Assembly: GCF_003234965.1 (NCBI RefSeq)
Contig: NZ_QKVK01000010.1
Span: forward strand, 1-64,000
Direction of reading: 5' to 3'
DNA from: Aestuariivirga litoralis
Lineage (GTDB): Bacteria > Pseudomonadota > Alphaproteobacteria > Rhizobiales > Aestuariivirgaceae
DNA: 64,000 nucleotides
Part shown: positions 8,583 to 18,146 of the stretch, one piece after another
How the letters are laid out: each line of letters opens with the position of its first letter
Numbering within the stretch: the first letter of the stretch is position 1
Notes under the pieces: generated by a model
Told to the model about the DNA's origin: nothing
The model's input: only the letters and a program-made list of their open reading frames with translations
Databases searched by the model: none
Made by a program: the position numbers and the translations under genes

Positions 8583-9577
8583 GCCTCGTGACGCTCGAAA
8601 GCCCGTCGCTGGCGGTGACGGTGAACCCCGCCATCGGCGGCACCATCACCGCCGTGCGCCACAGGCCGACGGGCCTGTCGGTTCTGGGCCAGGTGCCGTG
8701 GGAGACGAGCGATGCACCCTTCCCCGGCATTGCCGCGCGCGATGAACCCGAATGGCTGACGCGCTACACGGGCGGCTGGCCCCTGCTCTTTCCCAATGCG
8801 GGCGATGCCTGCACGGTGGACGGCGTGTTCCACGGCTTCCACGGCGAGGCCTCGGTTGCGCCGTGGGCGGCCGAGGAGGCCGATGGCGCGCTGGTTCTCA
8901 CCCGCCGCTTCGCGACACTCCCCGCCACCATGCGCCGGACGGTGCGGGTGGAGGGCGGGACGCTGACCATCGCGGAGACTCTCAGCCATGATGGCGAGAG
9001 GTCCGTCGATGTGATGTGGGGCCACCACCCGACATTCGGCAGCGACCTGCTGGCCGCGCCCGTCGAGATCACCTGTGGCGCGACGCGGGTGGCCTGCGAG
9101 GCGCACTATGATCCGCCCGGCAACCCCATCGCGCGTGGCGCAGGCGGAACATGGCCCGTGCTGCCGGCGAAGGCGGGTGGCCGCATCGACCTCGCCCATC
9201 CGCGAGAGCCCTGGGCCTCCGTCGTCTATCTCGGGGATTTCACCTCACACTGGGCCGCCATCCGCCGGATGGATGATGCCATCGCCGTGCTGCTGACCTG
9301 GGACGGCACGCGCTTTCCCTTCGCCTGGCTGTGGTACGAACTCGCCGCGACGCCGGATGCGCCGTGGGACGGCCGCACCCGCCTCATCGGCATCGAGCCC
9401 AATGGCACGCCCTGCGCGCTGGGCCTTGGCGAAGCCAGAAGGTGCCGCGCGCCGCTGCTGCGGCTGGAGCCCGGCGCCCGCCTTTCGGCAAGCATCGCAC
9501 TGCATGTCTTCACACCTGCCGGGCCGGTCAACGGTCCCGGAGATTTTCCCAGCCAGCAAGGAACCACGCCATCATGA
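8579..9577 (+). CDS. Aldose 1-epimerase-like (galactose mutarotase superfamily) protein
   Basis: A 332-aa protein with the beta-sandwich mutarotase pattern: an early GGTITAVRHRPTG, a GGWPLLFPNAGD segment, GFHGEAS, and a central GHHPTFG histidine motif. The family interconverts alpha and beta anomers of aldoses. The GTG start at 8579 overlaps the permease stop (GTGA), and the stop overlaps the start of the enolase-superfamily gene (ATGA). In this operon it would deliver the anomer the dehydrogenase uses (inference). The C-terminal 15 residues are proline/glycine-rich and probably disordered. Confidence 0.75.
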   Translation: MSLVTLESPSLAVTVNPAIGGTITAVRHRPTGLSVLGQVPWETSDAPFPGIAARDEPEWLTRYTGGWPLLFPNAGDACTVDGVFHGFHGEASVAPWAAEEADGALVLTRRFATLPATMRRTVRVEGGTLTIAETLSHDGERSVDVMWGHHPTFGSDLLAAPVEITCGATRVACEAHYDPPGNPIARGAGGTWPVLPAKAGGRIDLAHPREPWASVVYLGDFTSHWAAIRRMDDAIAVLLTWDGTRFPFAWLWYELAATPDAPWDGRTRLIGIEPNGTPCALGLGEARRCRAPLLRLEPGARLSASIALHVFTPAGPVNGPGDFPSQQGTTPS

Positions 9578-10749
9578 GCATCGACGCCGTCGACTTCTTC
9601 TATCTCTCCATGCCCAAGGTGGAGGACATCGGCGATGGCAGCCAGGATGCGCTCGTGGTGCGCGTCAGTGCCGACGGGGTCGAGGGCTGGGGCGAATGCG
9701 AGGCCTCGCCGCTGGTCTCCATCGCCGCCTTCGTGACGCCGATGTCGCATGGCGCCTGCAAGCCGGTGCGCGACGTGGTGCTGGGCAAGCCCATCGAAAG
9801 TGCGGCGGACATCGCGGCGATCCATGCCGCCGTGGAGATGGAGTGCATGGACCTGCTGCAGGCCGCCCACACCTTTTCCGGCATCGAGATGGCCCTGTGG
9901 GACGTGCTGGGCCGCAAGCGCAATGCGCCGGTCTATGAACTCCTCGGCTACGACAAGGCCCATCCCAAGCTGCCCTATGCCTCGCAGCTTTTCGGCGACA
10001 CGCCGGCGGAGACGCTGGCCGGCTGCCGGCGGGCGCGCGAGGCGGGCTACCGCGCGGTGAAATGCGGCTGGGGGCCGTTCGGCCGCGGCACGCTGGCGGA
10101 GGACCGCGACCACCTCCAGGCGGCGCGCGAGGGGATCGGCCCCGAGGGCACGCTGCTGATCGATGCGGGCCAGATCTTCCGCGAGGACGTGGAGGCCGCG
10201 GCGCTTCGCATCCCGCTGCTCGAGGAGGTGAACACCGTGTGGTTCGAGGAGCCCTTCCTCGGCGGCGCCTATGGCGCCTATGCCGGGCTGGCGGCGAAGA
10301 GCGGCAAGGTGAAGCTCGCCGGTGGCGAGGCGTCGCACAACTTCCACATGGCGCAGCAGCTGATCGACTATGGCAAGGTCGGCTTCATCCAGATCGACTG
10401 CGGGCGGATCGGCGGCATCGGGCCTGCCAAGCGCGCGGCGGATTATGCGGCGGCGCGGGGCGTCACCTATGTCAACCACACTTTCACCTCGCACCTGGCG
10501 CTCTGTGCCTCGCTGCAGCCCTATGCGGGGCTCGAGAGCCACCGCATCTGCGAATATCCCTTTGCGCCCAAGTCGGTGGCCTGGGACATGAGCGAGACGC
10601 ACCTGACCCCCGACGGTGACGGCCTGGTGCACCTGCCGGCAGCCCCGGGCCTCGGCATCACCATGAATCCCGCCGGCATGCGCAAATACATGGTCGACAT
10701 CGAAATCAGCGCCCATGGCAAGGCGCTCTACCGCAGCCCGAAGCTCTAG
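9574..10749 (+). CDS. Mandelate racemase/muconate lactonizing enzyme family protein (sugar acid dehydratase-like)
   Basis: A 391-aa enolase-superfamily protein. A capping domain (to about residue 130) precedes a barrel with catalytic K163 (VKCGWGPFG), metal ligands D197 (LIDAG), E226 (FEEPF) and E252 (GGEAS), and H302 (NHTFTSHLA). The lysine motif is KxG rather than the KxK or KxR of mandelate racemase or galactonate dehydratase, so the exact reaction cannot be assigned. Operon context suggests dehydration of an aldonate to a 2-keto-3-deoxy acid. The start overlaps the epimerase stop (ATGA). Confidence 0.82.
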   Translation: MSIDAVDFFYLSMPKVEDIGDGSQDALVVRVSADGVEGWGECEASPLVSIAAFVTPMSHGACKPVRDVVLGKPIESAADIAAIHAAVEMECMDLLQAAHTFSGIEMALWDVLGRKRNAPVYELLGYDKAHPKLPYASQLFGDTPAETLAGCRRAREAGYRAVKCGWGPFGRGTLAEDRDHLQAAREGIGPEGTLLIDAGQIFREDVEAAALRIPLLEEVNTVWFEEPFLGGAYGAYAGLAAKSGKVKLAGGEASHNFHMAQQLIDYGKVGFIQIDCGRIGGIGPAKRAADYAAARGVTYVNHTFTSHLALCASLQPYAGLESHRICEYPFAPKSVAWDMSETHLTPDGDGLVHLPAAPGLGITMNPAGMRKYMVDIEISAHGKALYRSPKL

Positions 10750-10758
10750 GAGACCGGC

Positions 10759-11640
10759 ATGACGCTCACCCCCCGCATCGTGGCCCAGACGCGTGACCGG
10801 CTGGGCGAAAGCCCGCTGTGGCACCAGGCCGAACAGGCGATCTACTGGACGGACCTCTATGGCCCGATACTGCACCGCTTAGGCCGCGACGGCCGGATCG
10901 AGAGCTGGACCATTCCGGGCACCAGCTTCATCGGCTCCTTCGTCTTCGCCAGTGGCGGGCGGGTGATGCTGGCAATCGACACCGGCCTCGCGCTGTTCGA
11001 ACCGGGTTCGGGGCGCATCACGCCCTTTGCCGACCCCAACGCGGCGCGCGAGGGCGTGATCTACAATGACAGCAAGATCGACCGGCAGGGGCGGTTGTGG
11101 GTGGGAACGCTCGACCTCGCCGAGGCGGAGCCGCGCGGCATGCTCTACTGCGTCGACGCCGAGGGCAATGCCAGGCTGGGCGATGGCGGCTTCACCGTGT
11201 GCAACGGACCGGCCTTCTCGCCCGATGGCGGTGTTCTCTATTTCAGCGATTCCGTGGGGCGGCGCCTGCTTGCCTATGATCTCGCCCCCGGCACGCCGGT
11301 CCTGCGCAACCGCCGGGTCTTCGCGGCGCTGGGGCCCGATGACGGCATTCCCGATGGCCTCACCGTCGATGCCGAAGGCGGGTTGTGGTGCGCCCATTAC
11401 GGCGCCGGGCGGCTGACGCGCTTTGCACCCGACGGCACGGTGCTGATGGTGATCGACCTGCCCTGCCCGATCGTCACCTCGATGGGCTTCGGCGGGCCGG
11501 ACATGACAACGCTTTACGTGACAACCGGCTGGAGCCCCGGCGTCACGCGGGCGGAGGACGAGACCGGGCCGGGCGGCGCGCTGCTGGCCTTCGACACCGG
11601 CATCCGTGGCCTGCCGGAACCCGTCTTCGCGGTGGGCTGA
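10759..11640 (+). CDS. SMP-30/gluconolactonase family sugar lactonase
   Basis: A 293-aa six-bladed propeller lactonase. The four metal-binding residues of the SMP-30 family are in place: E17 (LGESPLW), N103 (YNDSKIDRQGRLWVGT), N149 (CNGPAFSPDG) and D199 (PDGLTVDAEG). These proteins hydrolyse aldonolactones to aldonic acids in the cytoplasm. It is the last gene of the sugar operon, 9 bp after the enolase-superfamily gene, and probably acts between the SDR dehydrogenase and the dehydratase. Its stop lies 3 bp from the convergent exopolyphosphatase gene. Confidence 0.88.
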   Translation: MTLTPRIVAQTRDRLGESPLWHQAEQAIYWTDLYGPILHRLGRDGRIESWTIPGTSFIGSFVFASGGRVMLAIDTGLALFEPGSGRITPFADPNAAREGVIYNDSKIDRQGRLWVGTLDLAEAEPRGMLYCVDAEGNARLGDGGFTVCNGPAFSPDGGVLYFSDSVGRRLLAYDLAPGTPVLRNRRVFAALGPDDGIPDGLTVDAEGGLWCAHYGAGRLTRFAPDGTVLMVIDLPCPIVTSMGFGGPDMTTLYVTTGWSPGVTRAEDETGPGGALLAFDTGIRGLPEPVFAVG

Positions 11641-11643
11641 GCG

Positions 11644-13167
11644 CTAGCGGCCCACCACCAGCTTGCCGGTGCGGCCGATTTCGGCGGCAAGCCCCGCGAG
11701 GCGCTTTTCCACCCGTTCGCCGGCAAGGTCCGCGAGCTTCTTCGGCAGGCGCAGGATGAGCGTCTTGTTGTCGCCGAGCTTGAGCGAGATGTTGGGCAGC
11801 ATGCCGGGCATGGCGGCGGAGAGGATGTAGGCGAGCCGGAAGATCGAGGCGAGCAGATGGGCGCGCTGGTGCACCTCGTCGTCGAGCAGGCGGTTGAGGC
11901 CGTCGCCATCCTCGCCCTCGCCGTCATAGCGGTAGAACACCGTGAGCGCGAGGAAGACGCGGCCGGGATGGTCGACCCCGACGAAGGCCGCCTGCGAAAT
12001 CATCGAGAGGGAGCGCTCGGCCCGATAGTCCGGGTGCGCCCGCCAGCCGATGTCGGCGAGCAGGCAGGCGGCATAGCGCAGCCGGCGCTGCTCGTCCGTC
12101 TCCGGAAGCTTGCCGGGACCGAAGAGCTGGTCGGTCCAGTCGCAGAGCTCGAGCTCGTGCTCGGGCGAGCGGGCATAGCGCCGGGCGAAATCCCAGCACG
12201 AGGAGAGCAGCGCATCGCTGTTGCGCTTCCTGCCCGGCAGCTTCGAGAACAGCATGCCCTCACGCACGCCATAGACCGAGATCTCGACCGCCGAGGGCTG
12301 GCAATGCGCCAGCAGGCGCTCGAGCACCAGGGCGCCGAAGGGCATGGTGTCGGACCGGCTCTTCGAGACTTCGCGGATCTCCCTGAGCGAGGTGGGCGAG
12401 AGATGCGCCACGAGGCCGGACAGGGACATGGCCTGCGGCTTGGTGAGCCGGTAGCAATGCAGGACGTGCAGCGGGTAATGGCTCTGCGCCATGTGGAGCT
12501 TCGCCAGGTTTCGCCAGGTGCCGCCCACCGCATAGAAGGTGCGGCCCTTGAGGAGCTTGAGGATCTCCGTCCTGGCGAAGGTCTCGTCGATGATCTCGCG
12601 CGCCTTGTCGATCGAGCCGCCGGAGAGGTCCATGAGGCGCAGGGGGCCGAGCGGCAGGGTGATGCCGTCCCTGAGCTTGCCGTCCTTGATGTCGATGAGT
12701 TCGAGCGAACCGCCGCCCAGGTCGCCCGCCACGCCATCGGCACCCGGAATGCCGGCGATGACGCCGAGCGCGGCGTAGCGCGCTTCCTCCTTGCCGGTGA
12801 GCACCTTGATGTCGCAGCCCAGCGCCTTTTCCGCCCTGGCGATGAATTGCGGGCCGTTCGACGCCTCGCGCGCCGCGGCGGTGGCCACCGCATAGACATG
12901 CTTGGCGCCGATCTGGCGGGCGAGTGCGCGAAAACGTTTGAGGGCGGCAATGGCGCGGGTGATCCCCTCTTCCGCCAGCCTGCCCTTGGTGGCGACGCCG
13001 CGGCCCAGCCCGCAGAGGATCTTCTCGTTGAAGATGGGAGACGGCGAGCGGCGCAGCCCGTCATAGACCACGAGGCGGACCGAGTTCGAGCCGATGTCGA
13101 CGACCGCCACCGGCCGGTACTTCGGCGGCTCGGTGCGGAACCCCTTGTGCCAGTTGTCCCAGTTCAC
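11644..13167 (-). CDS. ppx: Exopolyphosphatase (Ppx/GppA family)
   Basis: A 507-aa member of the ASKHA phosphatase fold. The N-terminal phosphate-binding motif [15 protein letters not shown] is near residue 23 and the second glycine loop [10 protein letters not shown] near residue 145. A C-terminal HD-like helical region follows. It releases phosphate from polyphosphate or hydrolyses pppGpp. Its ATG overlaps the ppk stop (ATGA, 13164-13167), so synthesis and breakdown enzymes are co-expressed, as in many proteobacteria. Ppx against GppA cannot be separated by eye. Pairing with ppk favours Ppx. Confidence 0.9.
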   Translation of the reverse strand: MNWDNWHKGFRTEPPKYRPVAVVDIGSNSVRLVVYDGLRRSPSPIFNEKILCGLGRGVATKGRLAEEGITRAIAALKRFRALARQIGAKHVYAVATAAAREASNGPQFIARAEKALGCDIKVLTGKEEARYAALGVIAGIPGADGVAGDLGGGSLELIDIKDGKLRDGITLPLGPLRLMDLSGGSIDKAREIIDETFARTEILKLLKGRTFYAVGGTWRNLAKLHMAQSHYPLHVLHCYRLTKPQAMSLSGLVAHLSPTSLREIREVSKSRSDTMPFGALVLERLLAHCQPSAVEISVYGVREGMLFSKLPGRKRNSDALLSSCWDFARRYARSPEHELELCDWTDQLFGPGKLPETDEQRRLRYAACLLADIGWRAHPDYRAERSLSMISQAAFVGVDHPGRVFLALTVFYRYDGEGEDGDGLNRLLDDEVHQRAHLLASIFRLAYILSAAMPGMLPNISLKLGDNKTLILRLPKKLADLAGERVEKRLAGLAAEIGRTGKLVVGR

Positions 13168-15338
13168 GGCTTCGCCCTGGTCTTCTTTTTCTTGGCGCGT
13201 TCGATGATTTCCGGCGGCAGGGCCTGGCTGCGGCCACGGCCGGAGAGCGAGGGGTTCTTCATGAAGTAGTCATGGGCGTTGAACGGCTCCTCGTCCGGCC
13301 CCGGCGCGATGCGCCGCGAGGTGCCGTCGGCGAGGAGCTCCCAGCTCTGCTGGTTGTCCATCATGTTGGCCATCATGATCTGGTCGAGGATCTGGTCGTG
13401 CACCGTCGGGTTCTCGATGGGGATCAGCGTCTCGACGCGGCGGTGGAGGTTGCGCTGCATCCAGTCGGCCGACGAGATGTAGACCTTGGCACGCTTGTTG
13501 GGCAGCGCATGGCCGCCGCCGAAGCAGACGATGCGCGAATGCTCGAGGAAGCGGCCGATGATGCTCTTGACGCGGATGTTCTCGGAGAGGCCCGGAACCC
13601 CGGGCCTCAGGCAGCAGATGCCGCGCACCACAAGGTCGATCTGCACCCCGGCGTCGCTCGCCCGGTAGAGCGCATCGATGATGCCGGGATCGACCACCGA
13701 ATTGAGCTTGGCCCAGATCTGCGCCGGACGGCCGGCCCTGGCATGCTCGATCTCCTCGTCGATGTGATCGAGCAGCCGCTTCTTGAGATTGAGGGGCGAG
13801 ATCGCGATCTTCTCGAGGTCCTCCGGCTGGGCATAGCCGGAGATGAAGTTGAACAGCCGCGCGGCATCGCGCGCCAGCGCCGGATCGCAGGTGAAGAAGG
13901 AAAGGTCGGTATAGACCTTGGCGGTGATCGGGTGATAGTTGCCGGTGCCGAAATGCACGTAGGTGCGCATGGCGCCGGACTCGCGGCGCACCACCATCGA
14001 GACCTTGGCATGGGTCTTGAGCTCGATGAAGCCGAACACCACCTGCACGCCGGCGCGCTCGAGGTCCCTTGCCCACTGGATATTGGCTTCCTCGTCGAAG
14101 CGCGCCTTGAGCTCGACCAGCGCCATGACCGACTTGCCGGCCTCCGCCGCCTTGGCCAGCGCCGCGACGATGGGCGAGTCCTTGGAAGTGCGGTAGAGCG
14201 TCTGCTTGATGGCCACCACATCCGGGTCATTGGCCGCCTGCAGCACGAACTGCACCACGACATCGAAGGACTCGTAAGGGTGGTGGACGACGATGTCCTT
14301 CTGGCGGATCGCCGCGAAGCAATCGCCGCCATGGTCGCGGATGCGCTCCGGGAAGCGCGCCATGAAGGGCTTGAACTTGAGGTCCGGCCGCTCGTCGAGG
14401 ATGAGGAGCCGCGTGTCGGAATAGCCGACGAGGCCGGCGCATTCGACGATGGCGTCACGGTGCACGTCGAGTTCCTCGGCGATGAACTCGCGCAGCGAGG
14501 GCGGCGTGGTGGCCGCAACCTCCATGCGGATCACCGAGCCGCGGCGGCGGCGCTTCAGCGCGCTTTCGAACACGCGCACGAGGTCTTCCGCCTCTTCCTC
14601 GATTTCGATGTCGCTGTCGCGGATCAGCCGCATCACGCCCTTGCCCGTCACCTCGTAGCCGGGGAACAGGCGCGGGATGAACAGGCTCAGCATGTTCTCC
14701 AGCGAAATGAAGCGCACCGCCTGCTGGCCGTCCAGCGCCGGAAGCCTGACGAAACGGTCCAGCTGCTGCGGGATGGGGATCAGCGCGTTCATCTGCCCGC
14801 CGTCCTTCCGCCGCTTCAGCTCGAGGCAGATGATGAAGCCGCGGTTGGGGATGAAGGGGAAGGGATGCGCGGGATCGATGGCGATGGGGGTGACGACCGG
14901 CAGGATCTGCTCGAGGAAGCGCTGGTCGAGCCAGGACTTCTCATGCGCCATGAGGTCGGAGCCGTCGGTGATGACGATGCCGTTCTGGGCGAGCTCCTGG
15001 GTGAGGTGGTGCCAGCGCCGGTCCTGCTCGGCCATCAGCTCCTGGGCGAGTGCGCGCACCCGGTCGAGCTGTTCCTGGGCAGTGAGGCCGTCATCGCTGT
15101 GCTGGGTGAGCTTTTCGCGCACCTGGCCGACGAGGCCAGCGACGCGCACCATGAAGAACTCGTCGAGGTTGTTGCCGGAAATCGACAGGAAGCGCAGGCG
15201 TTCGAGCAGCGGGTGCGCGGTGTTCCGCGCCTCTTCCAGCACCCGCATGTTGAAGCCCAGCCACGAAATCTCGCGGTTGATGAAGCGTTGCGGGGCCTCG
15301 GCCGTGATGGTCTCGGCGATGGGCAGATGCTCGTTCAT
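13164..15338 (-). CDS. ppk1: Polyphosphate kinase 1
   Basis: A 724-aa enzyme that polymerises the gamma phosphate of ATP into polyphosphate. The order of domains is N-terminal helices ([12 protein letters not shown], 19-30), the head domain, then two phospholipase D-like C domains. The phosphorylated histidine is H443 in [15 protein letters not shown], followed by HFGTGNYHP and KVYTDLSFF. Length matches the family. The ribosome-binding site AAAGG precedes the ATG. It is the first gene of a ppk-ppx operon, and a Pho-box-like repeat lies upstream at 15374-15391. Confidence 0.95.
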   Translation of the reverse strand: MNEHLPIAETITAEAPQRFINREISWLGFNMRVLEEARNTAHPLLERLRFLSISGNNLDEFFMVRVAGLVGQVREKLTQHSDDGLTAQEQLDRVRALAQELMAEQDRRWHHLTQELAQNGIVITDGSDLMAHEKSWLDQRFLEQILPVVTPIAIDPAHPFPFIPNRGFIICLELKRRKDGGQMNALIPIPQQLDRFVRLPALDGQQAVRFISLENMLSLFIPRLFPGYEVTGKGVMRLIRDSDIEIEEEAEDLVRVFESALKRRRRGSVIRMEVAATTPPSLREFIAEELDVHRDAIVECAGLVGYSDTRLLILDERPDLKFKPFMARFPERIRDHGGDCFAAIRQKDIVVHHPYESFDVVVQFVLQAANDPDVVAIKQTLYRTSKDSPIVAALAKAAEAGKSVMALVELKARFDEEANIQWARDLERAGVQVVFGFIELKTHAKVSMVVRRESGAMRTYVHFGTGNYHPITAKVYTDLSFFTCDPALARDAARLFNFISGYAQPEDLEKIAISPLNLKKRLLDHIDEEIEHARAGRPAQIWAKLNSVVDPGIIDALYRASDAGVQIDLVVRGICCLRPGVPGLSENIRVKSIIGRFLEHSRIVCFGGGHALPNKRAKVYISSADWMQRNLHRRVETLIPIENPTVHDQILDQIMMANMMDNQQSWELLADGTSRRIAPGPDEEPFNAHDYFMKNPSLSGRGRSQALPPEIIERAKKKKTRAKP

Positions 15339-15373
15339 GGCCGCCTTTCGGAAAATGGAGCCGGGACGGCACT

Positions 15374-15391
15374 ATAACAGGGTTGTGACGG
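15374..15391 (-). promoter_or_regulatory. Pho-box-like direct repeat upstream of ppk
   Basis: On the reverse strand two heptamers CCGTCAC and CTGTTAT are separated by four bases (11-bp period), near the PhoB consensus CTGTCAT-N4-CTGTCAT. It lies about 36 bp before the ppk start. PhoB control of polyphosphate genes is well known. The match is 5/7 and 6/7, and no convincing -10 is placed at the usual distance downstream. Confidence 0.35.
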
Positions 15392-15526
15392 TTCGGTGAA
15401 CCTCCGGTTTGCACAAGGTTAGCGCCGGAGGTGAGGGCGAGTGGTACAGCCTGCCGATGCCTCCGGTTGCTTGTCCGCGGTCCGCGGCGAGCCTATCACC
15501 GGAGCCAGGGAACGGGACACACACGC

Positions 15527-15781
15527 ATGGATGGAACCACTCTGCTGGAACACCTCGAGTGGGCCGAACGCTATGTCACCGAGGGCCTCATCCACATCCG
15601 CCGCCAGACATTGCTGATCGAGGCGCTCGAACGTGCCGGTAGGGACAGTTCGCAGGCGCGGCGCATCCTCGACGTGCTGGAAAAGGCGCAGCTTGACCAT
15701 GTGGCGGCGCGCGACCGGCTGGCCGAGGAGATGCGCAACACGCCAGCACCCCAGCCCGACGGGCCGGAACTCGGCACCTGA
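15527..15781 (+). CDS. Small helical protein of unknown function
   Basis: An 84-aa acidic protein predicted to be almost all helix, with heptad-like leucines (LLEHLEWAERYV, then RILDVLEKAQLDHVAARDRL). I do not recognise a named family. Short proteins of this type, with an IRRQ...LIEALER pattern, are common in Rhizobiales. There is no cysteine, signal peptide or membrane segment. It lies alone between divergent ppk and the convergent Hda-like gene, with 3 bp between stops. The ATG at 15527 was chosen because upstream codons in frame look non-coding. Confidence 0.6.
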   Translation: MDGTTLLEHLEWAERYVTEGLIHIRRQTLLIEALERAGRDSSQARRILDVLEKAQLDHVAARDRLAEEMRNTPAPQPDGPELGT

Positions 15782-15784
15782 GCC

Positions 15785-16477
15785 TCAGCCGTCCTCGGGG
15801 AACAGGCCAGGCTCCGTCATCTGCTGCAGCACGCGGGCGGCGAGGCCGCGGGTCACGGCTGCCTTCTCCGCCAGGGCCAGCGCATCGAGACCGGCGACCA
15901 GGGCGCGGGCGGCGTCGAGCGAGCGCGGCATGCGCAGCATGAGGTAGGAGATCACCGGCTCCTCGACGGCGAGCTGCCGGTCGGCGAAGAGTTTCACCAG
16001 CACGCCGCGCAGCAGCGCGTCATCCGGCGGATCGAGCCGCGCCACGGCGAGTGCCTTGAGGCGCGAGGCGAGGTCCGGCAGCGCCACCTTCCACTGCGCC
16101 GGATCGGCCTCGGAGGCGATCAGCACATGCCCGCCGGTCTGCCGGGCGAGATTCAAGAGGTGGAACAGCGCGCGCTCGTCCAGCCTGTCGCCCGGGGCAT
16201 TGTCGATGGCGAGGGCACCGGCCGCGAGCAGCCGGTCGGGCGGCTCGTCGCCAAGGGCCGCGGCCGCGACGAGCCTTGCACCCGACGCCTGCCGCCACAC
16301 CTCCAGCAGGTGCGACTTGCCGGACCCGCCCTCGCCCACCAGAACCACGCCATAATGCGGCCAGTCGGGATAGCGGTCGATCATTTCCACGGCCGCGGCA
16401 TTGGAGGGCGTGACCAGGAAGTCGTCCCGCCCCAGTGCGGCGCGGAACGGAAGATCGAGCACCAGCTGGCGGCTCAT
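15785..16477 (-). CDS. hdaA: Hda-like DnaA-family regulator
   Basis: A 230-aa protein consisting of the DnaA AAA+ domain alone. The N-terminal QLVLDLP (4-10) matches the sliding-clamp binding motif of Hda. The Walker A loop GEGGSGKSH spans 48-56, and LAIDNA is the Walker B region. Hda with the clamp stimulates ATP hydrolysis by DnaA and so limits re-initiation of replication. The start at 16477 overlaps the stop of the AI-2E family gene (ATGA). Position after CDP-alcohol and AI-2E genes next to ppk is the standard alphaproteobacterial arrangement. Confidence 0.88.
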   Translation of the reverse strand: MSRQLVLDLPFRAALGRDDFLVTPSNAAAVEMIDRYPDWPHYGVVLVGEGGSGKSHLLEVWRQASGARLVAAAALGDEPPDRLLAAGALAIDNAPGDRLDERALFHLLNLARQTGGHVLIASEADPAQWKVALPDLASRLKALAVARLDPPDDALLRGVLVKLFADRQLAVEEPVISYLMLRMPRSLDAARALVAGLDALALAEKAAVTRGLAARVLQQMTEPGLFPEDG

Positions 16478-17583
16478 GCCGGGCGGTTCTCCACCGGATC
16501 GGACGGTGATGGAAGGGGCTGCGCCGCCGTGCCGAGGTAAAGCCGGCTCCCCAGATACTGGCGCAGCGCGAAACGAACGAGGACGCCCGCCGCCGCGGCC
16601 ATGGGCACCGCCAGCAGCAGGCCCACGAAGCCGAAGGCATAGCCGAAGGCGAAGAGCGCGAACATCAGCCACACCGGATGCAGTCCGATGCTCTTGCCGA
16701 CGAGCTTCGGCGACAGGAAATTGCCCTCGAGGAACTGGCCCACCGCGAAGATCGCGACCACGATGCCGATCGACCAGTAGTCCGGCCAGAACTGCACCAG
16801 CGCCACGCCGATGGCCAGCACGCCGCCGGTCATCGCCCCGGCATAGGGAATGAAGGTGAGCGCACCCGCGAGAAGCCCGATGGCGAGGCCGAACTTGAGC
16901 CCCGCGAAGGTGAGGCCCGCCGCATAGAAGATGCCGAGCACGAGGCAGACGGTGCCCTGGCCGCGGATGAAGCCGGCCATGGCGGCATTCACGTCGCGCC
17001 CCAGTTCGCGCACGGTGCCGACGTAGTCACGCGGCACCCAGCTGTCGATGGTGGCGATCATGCGGTCCCAGTCGACCAGCATGTAGAAGGCGACGATGGG
17101 TGTCACCACCAGCAGCGACACGAGGTTGACCAGCGCGAGGCCGCCCGAAAGCAGGGTCTTCAGCACGCTCAGGATCCAGTCTGCGGCCTTGCCGGCGAAT
17201 TGCGTGACCGAGGCCTGGATGTCGGTGCCGCTGTTGTTGACCGCTTCCTTCATCCATGCCGGCGCCCACGCATTGAGCCTTGCGGCGAGCGACTGGATGA
17301 TGGCGGGAAGCTCGCCCGCGAAGCGGCCCACCTGGTCGACCAGCATGGGCACGAAGACGACGAGCGCCGCCACCAGGAGGATCAGCGCCACCACGACGAT
17401 CACCATCGCCCCGGTGAGGCGCGAGAGGCCCCATTTCTGCAGGTGGTCGGCGATCGGATCGAGGAAATAGGCCAGCACGAAGCCGGCGAGGAAGGGCAGC
17501 AGGATGGGGCTGAGCAGCCACAGCGCAAGCACCAGCACCGCGAAGCATGCGGCCCAGATCAGCACCTGTCTTTGCAGCGTCAC
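16474..17583 (-). CDS. AI-2E family transporter (PerM-like)
   Basis: A 369-aa membrane protein with the AI-2E/PerM layout: two or three N-terminal membrane segments (LSPILLPFLAGFVLAYFLDP), a soluble central region, and a C-terminal block with FIPYAGAMTGG and QFLEGNFLSPKLVG motifs followed by further helices. Members export small molecules or ions; transport of autoinducer-2 is shown for only some. The GTG start at 17583 overlaps the stop of the upstream CDP-alcohol gene (GTGA), and the stop overlaps the Hda-like start. No substrate can be assigned. Confidence 0.85.
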   Translation of the reverse strand: MTLQRQVLIWAACFAVLVLALWLLSPILLPFLAGFVLAYFLDPIADHLQKWGLSRLTGAMVIVVVALILLVAALVVFVPMLVDQVGRFAGELPAIIQSLAARLNAWAPAWMKEAVNNSGTDIQASVTQFAGKAADWILSVLKTLLSGGLALVNLVSLLVVTPIVAFYMLVDWDRMIATIDSWVPRDYVGTVRELGRDVNAAMAGFIRGQGTVCLVLGIFYAAGLTFAGLKFGLAIGLLAGALTFIPYAGAMTGGVLAIGVALVQFWPDYWSIGIVVAIFAVGQFLEGNFLSPKLVGKSIGLHPVWLMFALFAFGYAFGFVGLLLAVPMAAAAGVLVRFALRQYLGSRLYLGTAAQPLPSPSDPVENRPA

Positions 17584-18137
17584 GGCTGGTTCTTCCCCTC
17601 GGGATGCTCCGCCATGTGGCGCAGCCAGGATGCGAGATAGGCAGCACCGGACAGCGCCGTCAACAGGGCAACGGGAATGCTGCCGTAGTCCACCAGGCTT
17701 TCCAGCGGTTTTCCGAGCGCCGCGACCCCCAGCACCGCCACGGCGAACATGATCTGCGCCACGGTGTTGACCTTGCTGACCATCAGCGGGTGGACGTGCA
17801 CCGGGTGGTCCATCAGCCGCGACAGCAGCACCGCGCCAACGATCAGCGCATCGCGCGACACGACGAGGAGGACGAGCCAGGCCGGGATCAGCTTGAGGAA
17901 GCCCAGCGTGACGAAGACCGAGACCAGCAGCGCCTTGTCGGCCAGCGGGTCGAGATAGGCGCCGAGCCGGGTGCGCCAGTCGAAGCGGCGGGCAAGATAG
18001 CCGTCGACGCCGTCCGAAATGCCCGCCGCCATGAAGGTGAGGAAGGCCCAGCCATAGGCTTCCGAGATGATCAGCCACACCGTGAGCGGCACCAGCAGCA
18101 GCCGGACGACCGAGATGAGGTTGGGGATGTTGTGCAT
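17580..18137 (-). CDS. CDP-alcohol phosphatidyltransferase (PgsA-like)
   Basis: A 185-aa integral membrane enzyme with a complete CDP-alcohol motif: D42, D45-G46, A49-R50, G59, D63 and D67. About six hydrophobic segments fit the family. It makes phosphatidylglycerol phosphate or a related phospholipid from CDP-diacylglycerol. Length and N-terminus (NIPNLISVVRLLLVPL) resemble PgsA, but many alphaproteobacteria have several paralogues, so the alcohol acceptor is uncertain. It sits between the DUF2066 gene and the AI-2E gene in a run of reverse-strand genes. Confidence 0.85.
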   Translation of the reverse strand: MHNIPNLISVVRLLLVPLTVWLIISEAYGWAFLTFMAAGISDGVDGYLARRFDWRTRLGAYLDPLADKALLVSVFVTLGFLKLIPAWLVLLVVSRDALIVGAVLLSRLMDHPVHVHPLMVSKVNTVAQIMFAVAVLGVAALGKPLESLVDYGSIPVALLTALSGAAYLASWLRHMAEHPEGKNQP

Positions 18138-18146
18138 GGCCCTGCC

